Origin: Argopecten irradians | Taxonomy: Eukaryota; Mollusca; Bivalvia; Pectinida; Pectinidae | Length of the DNA stretch: 64,000 bases | Direction: 5' to 3' | Assembly (NCBI RefSeq): GCF_041381155.1 | Contig: NC_091147.1 | Coordinates: 14,532,318 to 14,596,317 of the forward strand | Shown: piece by piece, positions 56,652 to 64,000 of the stretch | How the letters are laid out: each line of letters starts with the position of its first letter | Numbering within the stretch: position 1 is the first letter of the stretch | The notes under the pieces: generated by a model | Database searches by the model: none | Seen by the model: only the letters and a program-made list of their open reading frames with translations | Told to the model about the DNA's origin: nothing | Made by a program: the position numbers and the translations under genes

Positions 56652-59600
56652 CTCTTGTACAATCTAATTCCTAATTAGGCAACTAATTACAGTTTATAGT
56701 CGTGACTTGTCAAAGTTAATATAAAGATCAATCTATTTTGTCACAGTCATGATAATATGTGATCTAATATCGCATGGAGATTTAGACACACACGGCTATT
56801 TAAACCATAAACATGTTATAATGCTTTCCACACATGTTGACATGAAAATGTCATATATATAAGAAATGTTAATTTAACCCTCTTTACTACAAGAAAGAAA
56901 ATATACCTGTTAACTTAGAGCGCCAGACAAATAAACTATGATATAGTATTGGGTCTAGGTATTTATCCCTTAACGATGCAAAAATAATCACCCGTGCTAC
57001 ATCGGTGTTCACGTACGGACGAGAGAAATATTGACAATATATCTAAGTCTTGTTGAAACAGACCTCTGTGTTAATAACCTCAGACCAGTACCTCCCCCGG
57101 GATGTAACGTTTATCTTACTGGTGTTTTTGCAAGATGTACTTTGTAGACGGCTTGCTCTGACTAAGGCAACGGAGATGACGTACGAAGGTCATTCAGTAT
57201 GGCTCCACAGCACGTGGAAATATCATTGATTATGTCATTTCTAAGAGGTATTTTATTTTATGTAAAAATATTTTATTATAACTGTATGATATACATTGTA
57301 CTCAATAAAAAAAATTGTATTTTTTTTACTTATTTATTTTTTTTATTTTTATATTTATATTTTTTTCTAGCGTAGTATTATTTCTTTGTCCTCTATATAT
57401 AAAGAGCCATAGAAATAATACAAAATGCACATCAATCTCAAACGACATAGAAAGAAAAGAAAATTCGACCACATTCAGAATCACATCCTTATATAATGAC
57501 ACACACGTCTACGTAAACACATTACATAACAATGATAACCTGCACAATTTACTATGTATAACAATATTGATTAAATTTAATCTCCTTTAAAATGTTACGA
57601 CTCTTTTTTTTCCTATTTCCTTCGTTTCGTTTATCCCTCATTACAATGTATCACTCCAACTCCAGATATTAAAGTTGTATTCTCAATATCTTTTGAGGTT
57701 ATAAAATCAGCCCAAAAGATATTGAGAATAATGCTTATAATTTAATTCAGATTACTCAATCAGGTACTAATGAGGCATTAATTTTCTTGATTTTACTTTC
57801 TTTTATAATAAAATAAATGGACTTGAGGCGCGTTGATATCCTATCCATAATTGAGTTTTTGCCAATGACTGTGTCGCTTTTAAAATGACCAGCGGAAACG
57901 TTCTGTATGTATGACATCATAATACTTGACATATATTTTTTCAGTCAATATAAAAATAACATCAAAGATCTATCCAATAGAAATGAGTGTAACATATGCA
58001 ATTAATTTATTGAGGTGTGGCCAGGCAGCACTAATATGGCAAGTGCTTGACTCATTATCTATATCATGTAAATATATCTTACAGTTTACTTTTTATGTCT
58101 ACTACACACAAACTTTGACAGTTTTGGGATCCGTGCCAAGCCCCGTGATGTGGATATGCAAAGTAATACAAACTTATGTATGAAGTACATTGAAGACGCC
58201 TTCAATTGGAAAATCTAAAGCTGAATTCTCCAAACATCATTCACTACCGCGTCAACCTAGATCTAAATGGTAAGTGATACTGATATTTTCTTGAAAAATA
58301 GGCGCCAGTCCATGGTACTCACATATAGGCGCAGCATATCAACTGCAGTGAAATCGATCCGGAGAAGAACAAAAAGAGCCTTCCCTTACATTATAACGGT
58401 GCCAACTGGACTCTTTTTCAAAAAGTTCAATTTGTTCAATCCTTTTGTTCAAATTTCTCCAGAAAACGAAAAACGCTTCAAAAGTTGGACTTGAAGAAAT
58501 AAAAAGATTACCTAGCGAGGAAGATAAAGAGTTAGTCTTCATGATATGAAGTGATCCACTATAGATGAAGAAAACCCCATACATTTGAAGTAAAACTGTA
58601 AATACAAACAAACTCGGTGCGATTTTATTCCGAAGAAAAAAAGGAAAAACTCCAAAAGTTTGGTTCAAAACTGTTAATTCCGATTGGTCTGTGGAACTAA
58701 TATTTATAATTTAATAATTAGGACGATTTGATGTTAAAGCCTATGTCATTACGCCTCTACTCTTTATATATACAATGCAATGCTGTCAGCATATAGTGCT
58801 TTTCAATTTGTAAGAGGATTCTGAAGTTAAATTTGGCATCGATATCTACTTACAATTATTGTAAGATTAATTATGTTTGTGATAGTCGAGAAAAGCCAGA
58901 GTACCCCTTACCGGCGGGATGTACCTAACAACCTCTGCTTCAAGAACTCGTGACCTAGATATGGAGAACTTGTGGTGAAGTACCACAATTTTTTCTATTG
59001 ACTGTCAAGTCTATATTTGAGAAAATGATTACATGATGTGGAATAAAACTGTTTCCAAAATCGCTGCGTTCAAATTATTATATGGTAATATAACTCTAAG
59101 AAATTATTCGCTTTTTTCTATATTAATCTGCCTATCAAGTGAAAGATATGGTGTTACTGAGTTCAGATTCAGAGACTTTATATTTCTTTTTCACCACTGG
59201 GTATAGAACTTTCTATCAAACAAAAGGTTAGCTCCCATCCACGTATCTAAATTGGGCTGGTGTATTTTGGTCTACCAATATCTGAAAAATATAAAAAGCT
59301 GTCATTTTTTAGCCTGAGGGTTGATAATTCCATACAGACGAGAAATAATTATCAAATAGTGATGGATTTCGCCTCGGGCAAAGTACAAGCAATCATGGTA
59401 ACCAGCTCGATATCAGTTTGCGGAACTTTCTGTATAGTTACACATGTGATATTCTCCAGACAAGTGTATCTTGAGTACGATAAGTATTATTAGATAATAC
59501 AATAACCGACGCGTGACTACATTCTTATCCGAACTCAATGACATGCTTTACCAGCTTTGGTTAATTAAAGTATTATCAAGGTAGTCATTCAACGACAAAA

Positions 59601-62123
59601 TATACAGATTTTGTCTTTGTAGAGAATTGCTTTATAGAAGTTTTGAAGCTATATAGAAGTAAAGGGTCAGTCGTATATATCCAGTATAACCAGTGTAAAT
59701 ACAAAGTTAATTGCATGTGTAGAATTGGATGGCAATATTTTTCATTCAATTTTTTTTTTATTAATATTAAATGAGTTATTTCGTTTAATGTAATCTGCCA
59801 TATGCAAAATGCAACAAGCGAGGTATAAAATTTCATTTCAATATTGAGCTGATAGTGCAAGGTTTTAAGCATTTAGAATACATTGTTTGTTACAAGTCAT
59901 AATTGAGAGGCAACAATCATTTAATGAAGATTGTTCTTATTATTGCTAACACGGCAACGTCTTCTAAACTAAAGACTAGACTAGTCCATAATGAAATTTC
60001 AGGAATGAATGAAGTAAACCATGGAAGCAATTGTGCTGAAATAATGGAGAAGCATACAAGTATTACATTAGATTTCGACAGCTACGACGATGATAATTCA
60101 GGCATATGTTGGACAGCTAAATATATCATAACACGATTTAAATTAATACATAAAGATTGCTAATCATATATTTATTTTATTATTCACGTTTAATTAATTT
60201 TAAAAGTATAAAAAATGTCTCACATACCGCCATCCCTCGTTTTTCCTTTACTAATGTAAGTGGAATTCATATTCTATTAATAGTTTCTGAATCAGTTTGT
60301 CCACGAACTTAGATAAACCACTTTAATTCTTATTTTCCTTTTTCCTTTTCCAATTTATATTGGTTTTTTTATTTCATATCATTTTTATTTCATATTATTT
60401 TTTATATTACATTGGTTTTTTCATATTATTTTTTCTTTTCATTTTTTTTATTTTATGTATTTTTTTTCTAATTCATATCATTTATTTATGGGAGTTGATG
60501 ACTTGAGAAGTGATTCATATCTCTAAATACTAGAATAAACAACCTACAAATCACTGGAGAATGTCTATTTCTGCACTTAACATACATCCCTCTGGTTGGT
60601 AAATGTTCGTGATTTCGATTTCAGCTGAACAAACGTCATCGACAATTAGATTACGAGAAATGGAAGCGGGGATGGTGTCGCTCACCATTTCACACATTTT
60701 CAGCAGTACGGTTTATTAAATATTCAATTACTATTGTTTAATAGATGAAATGTATAGTTACCATGGCGACTGGTAGCTCGCGACTTCCAGTGAGTCATTT
60801 TGTGGCCTGGTAGATGATAGATTAATCATAGCAAATGGTAATTTTATACTTAAGACATTGTCTACAATATTTACGTATCTGGTAATAGTAGGTCGAGTCC
60901 TCTGCTACTCGATTTATGTAGTCAAGTTAAATTTATTCTATATAATCCTATACATCTTCTCTTACACACTTTAGAAATAAAGTTATTCTCGAATATTGAA
61001 GTAGTCGGAAATGTGCTTCGTTTTCAAACTCCTTTTTGTACAATTATTGATTTTGAACTTCTAAACGGTTTTGTTTATTATTGAAACGTAAAGCTGTTTC
61101 ATATGTTCCTCTGTTTGTTTTCTCAGAATATCATGCATTTAAGAATCCTCTTTATTGTGGAGTCGATGAGAAACTACTATAAAAAGGATATAAGAGTCAA
61201 ACTATCACAAGGAGACACAACAGGAATTTATCACAACTTTCCTTATCATACAGGCATGCACGCACTTAACTCATTGTATACGGCAAAACAGAACTTAAAA
61301 GAAAATAGCTGTTATAACGTCAGACCAACCAACCAATTAGCATCTTCGGATTTTATTTCTTGTAAAATATGTTATTTCAGTCTTGTATTGTATACTTACA
61401 TATGTCTTAATTGCATAATCGCAAAGTTATTTTCCAGGCAAATAAAATGCGTTCCGTGTATTGTGAATATTACCGTTGTTCAGTTTAAAATGAAGTTCAA
61501 TTAACAAAATAACGAATATTGTCAAGATAAGGACACCATATCCTTAAGATCATATAGAATGGAATGAAAACATATTTTCATTGGAAACACATCTTTGATC
61601 TCGCCTCATAAGTTCTATTTATCAGTTTTCATCAGTTATGAAGCAATTTCGCCAATAGGCGATCGCGCAGCCTGTAGAAGATACCATAAACCATTACACC
61701 AACATCATAATAAAAACAGGACATACCAGGGGGACAATGTCTACAAAATAAAAGTTGTTTGGCCAGTACCATTATACAGGAGGCACTAACCTAGCCTCTA
61801 TTAGTTTGCAGATGGCCGATTGTCTTACATGACTTGCCCTCCGCTAGGTGCTGTAGGCTGATGCCATTACAGGACCAGAGTGCTATAACGAGTCTGTATT
61901 TACCGTGAAGCTTTAGCGACACAGCTTTTATATATCTATATCTTAATGTATTTGTCCTATCTAGCTAGCTGACTCACCGTGCGACTCGCAGCACACGTGT
62001 AGTTCGCCGGAGAACGCTAGGCTGTACATCAATAGAGAGACTGCAACGTAATTGCACTAGAAAGACAAACATCACAATAGAAGTGACATTACAAACTTAA
62101 GGTTCTTAGTAGTTCATACACAA
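56652..62123. other. Probable UNC93A-like intron or intergenic DNA, no exon identified
   Basis: Contains long T-rich low-complexity DNA (57300-57370, 60330-60480). Frames at 58267-58668, 59260-59493, 59903-60163 and 61103-61504 were read and carry no family motif. A donor-like CCG/gtaagg on the minus strand near 58913 has no convincing exon before it. Confidence 0.4.
57676..57732. repeat. Small inverted repeat
   Basis: ttctcaatatcttttg and its complement caaaagatattgagaa are separated by about 20 bases and flanked by ta on both sides, like a very small MITE or a hairpin. Confidence 0.5.
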
Positions 62124-62334
62124 TGGGGACCGCGGTGGCAGCATATTACTACAAACCATCCAACTCTTTGCCGTTATTTGAATCACATGTGAGGCAGTTG
62201 TAAGGTACTTGACGCTGTTCGGCGGTTTTCTCCGGATACTCCGGCTTTGCTCATCTTTCTTAAACCTGATAACATCCGTTTAATTGCCCCTAGTTGTTAA
62301 TAGGATAGTAATTATTAAAAGCAAACAAACAAAC
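62124..62334 (+). mobile_element. tRNA-derived SINE, decayed copy
   Basis: Starts ggggaccgcggtggcagc with the A box mostly lost, keeps a degenerate B box, gttgtaaggtacttgacgct, actccggctttg and the tail agttgttaataggatagtaa followed by (caaa)n. It is the most diverged of the five. Confidence 0.7.
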
Positions 62335-63325
62335 AACGTCAAAGTCCGTATACCTGACAACTAAGACAAACTGTGGACAGACTTGTGTGATGTGACAGAT
62401 ATGACATAGTGGTATCATAGCCATGTGATATCGCGATATCTGAGTATCTCAATTTTGGTAATATGACGGTAATAAAATTGTGAGGTCACAGTTAAATGGT
62501 GATTCCATGGCATATAACGTGAGGGGTCGTGTGTGGAAAGCAACATAATTATCACAGTTCTAGACGGTAGCGTTGGACCGTCTAGTATTCAAAAACCTCG
62601 ACCTGGCTATGCCGTCAATTTTTATGCAATAACTAGAGAATAAAAACCAAATAATAGGTAATAATAACCGTGCCAAAACATATTTTATGGCTAACTTAAC
62701 ATGGCACTCAGCTTTAAATAAGCAGAAAGAAATTGTCCTTAGTACCGCAATAACTTAATTAGCAGAAAAGTCGATTATTATCAACCATTTTATTTTCTCC
62801 ATACAGCAATTCGCATCTACGTTATTTTAAACATATTTGCGAATACTTATTTTTTGACAATTGTGCATTTATATAAATTTTTTGATAATTATTCGCGAAA
62901 TATTTGAAATTGAGCTCTCTCATGAAACATCGCGAACATTTGGCACCCGAAAATCATTATTCGCGGTATTGAACGTGATATGAATTATTCTAGGACCATT
63001 AAGCCGCATTTGGCTACGGTCTAACTTCTCATTGCGATTTTGTTTGGTTTTTTTTTTTTTTTTTTTTTTGAAAGATGAGAAACGATTCTGACTGCACAGT
63101 CTAGGTTCCCTTGTGTGTGCCACAAAGGCATACAACATATCACACATGGGATAACAATACGCCACCACCAGCAGCACGGTGCCTATACATCTAACATCCA
63201 AAAGTATTAAACCTAATACGAAAACAAATCTGCAGCACGAAGTCTATCAAGTTGACATATTGTGACAATATAACGAACACATAACAACATTTTACAGTGC
63301 GTACCGTAGAAAGCACTGACAGTAA
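62335..63325. other. Intergenic or intronic; possible signal-peptide-like frame
   Basis: Includes a poly-T run (63045-63070) and a cgcgaaa-rich patch (62830-62970). On the minus strand an ATG at 63201 opens MDVRCIGTVLLVVAYCYPMC, which resembles a signal peptide, but the frame runs into the poly-A stretch and no splice donor was confirmed. Confidence 0.25.
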
Positions 63326-63780
63326 TTGATTCTGATCAACTTCTCCAAGTGTCCAGCCGCTCGGAAGGGACCAAATATTGACCATAAACTGACCAATGTA
63401 AATATAAAATCGACCAACGCCGGTTTTTACTCTGATCACAACTGCACGAGGACCTATAGGGGGAATGTTAACAACATCTATCAGACTTTCATCTCTGACC
63501 CGTCCAAGATAGAAATTAAAGCAAACCCGTCCACATATTATTGGATAATGACGACAGTCTTCTTGGTTTCAACTGGTAAACAGGTCCCATGAAACAGATC
63601 CCCTTCCATTTGGTTCCGGAGAAGATCCCATGGGAACCGAAAGGAGACTTCCTGAGAATCCGCCGACAAGACACCAGGTCAAACCTATTATATAGTTCGG
63701 GCCAAAATCGCGTCAGAAGGGGTTTTGACATCACGCTAATGGCGATGTTTTGGGAACACACATGTCAACGTAACACTTGA
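63326..63780 (+). pseudogene. Coding-like stretch broken by a frame change, unidentified
   Basis: Two consecutive plus-strand frames (63326-63592, then 63589-63780 in another frame) are richer in GC than the surroundings and read like ordinary protein (GFYSDHNCTRTYRGN and WEPKGDFLRIRRQDTR). The frame changes near 63590. Possible explanations are a decayed gene or transposon fragment with an indel, or two exons. Minus-strand frames over the same bases are interrupted. I could not assign a family. Confidence 0.15.
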
Positions 63781-64000
63781 TTTATCCATTCTCTGGCCAC
63801 ATTGGGCACCCAACAGCTATCAATATTTATTTCTGGGAGGCTTTCAATGAAATGGTTTAGAGAATTCCCGGAGTGTAGTCGATACGAAGATTGGATTTCC
63901 AATTGAATGGAATAGGAATCACAGTTACAATAAATCATAACTGTTTCGTTAATAAATATATATAGGACGTCAAATAAAATCAAACAGAGTTATCTTCTCT

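Noticed and set aside
58267..58668. Missing N-terminal exons of the UNC93A-like gene
   Set aside because: Translations of the minus-strand frames show no family motif or matching splice phase. The other frames in 55.5-64 kb were also checked without success.
61103..61504. 133-codon plus-strand frame as a gene
   Set aside because: No motif, no coding-like composition, several chance frames of similar length occur in this AT-rich DNA, and no splice or promoter support.

Overview
This is animal genomic DNA, most probably from a bivalve mollusc. It is AT-rich and sparse in genes. The few genes have short exons with GT-AG introns, and the rest is dispersed and tandem repeats. Three signs point to bivalves: tRNA-headed SINEs ending in a tail like ctgttaataggacgtta, large tandem-core elements of the pearl/Helentron-associated kind, and scattered gggagataact motifs. 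The species cannot be fixed from this window.

Three protein-coding gene models are supported, all on the minus strand. (1) At 43017-55050, four exons encode the C-terminal 249 residues of an UNC93A-like membrane protein (UNC-93 / major facilitator superfamily); the N-terminal exons were not found and probably lie beyond the right edge. (2) At 27869-32729, three exons give an uncharacterised protein of about 430 residues with a weak hint of a PD-(D/E)XK nuclease core. (3) At 18381-19921, two exons give a basic, low-complexity protein of 384 residues that I do not recognise. In each model the codon phases agree across every proposed splice junction.

Layout: 1-13.6 kb is repeat-rich intergenic DNA with no gene seen. 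13.6-15.6 kb is a large minisatellite with 46-bp and 71-bp units. 16.5-16.7 kb is a CpG-rich patch that could be a promoter and first exon. 18.4-19.9 kb is gene 3. 20.3-27.2 kb is a repeat complex: a rearranged pearl-like fragment, a dead LINE reverse transcriptase, and two full pearl-like elements embedded in a 37/39-bp minisatellite. 27.9-32.7 kb is gene 2, whose first intron holds a foldback element with 9-bp target-site duplications, a second foldback and two SINEs of a different tRNA family. 35.3-37.1 kb and 40.3-42.8 kb hold old tandem arrays. 43.0-55.1 kb is the UNC93A-like gene, with MITEs and tandem arrays in its introns and one foldback directly against its stop codon. 55.1-64 kb is probably more of that gene's intron, with a piggyBac-type MITE nested in a SINE-like repeat and a 153-bp hairpin.

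The genes show no operon-like or pathway relationship. The most interesting material is the mobile DNA: precisely delimited non-autonomous transposons, the repeated association of pearl-like elements with one minisatellite, and two exons of the UNC93A-like gene whose splice-acceptor regions have been tandemly duplicated.
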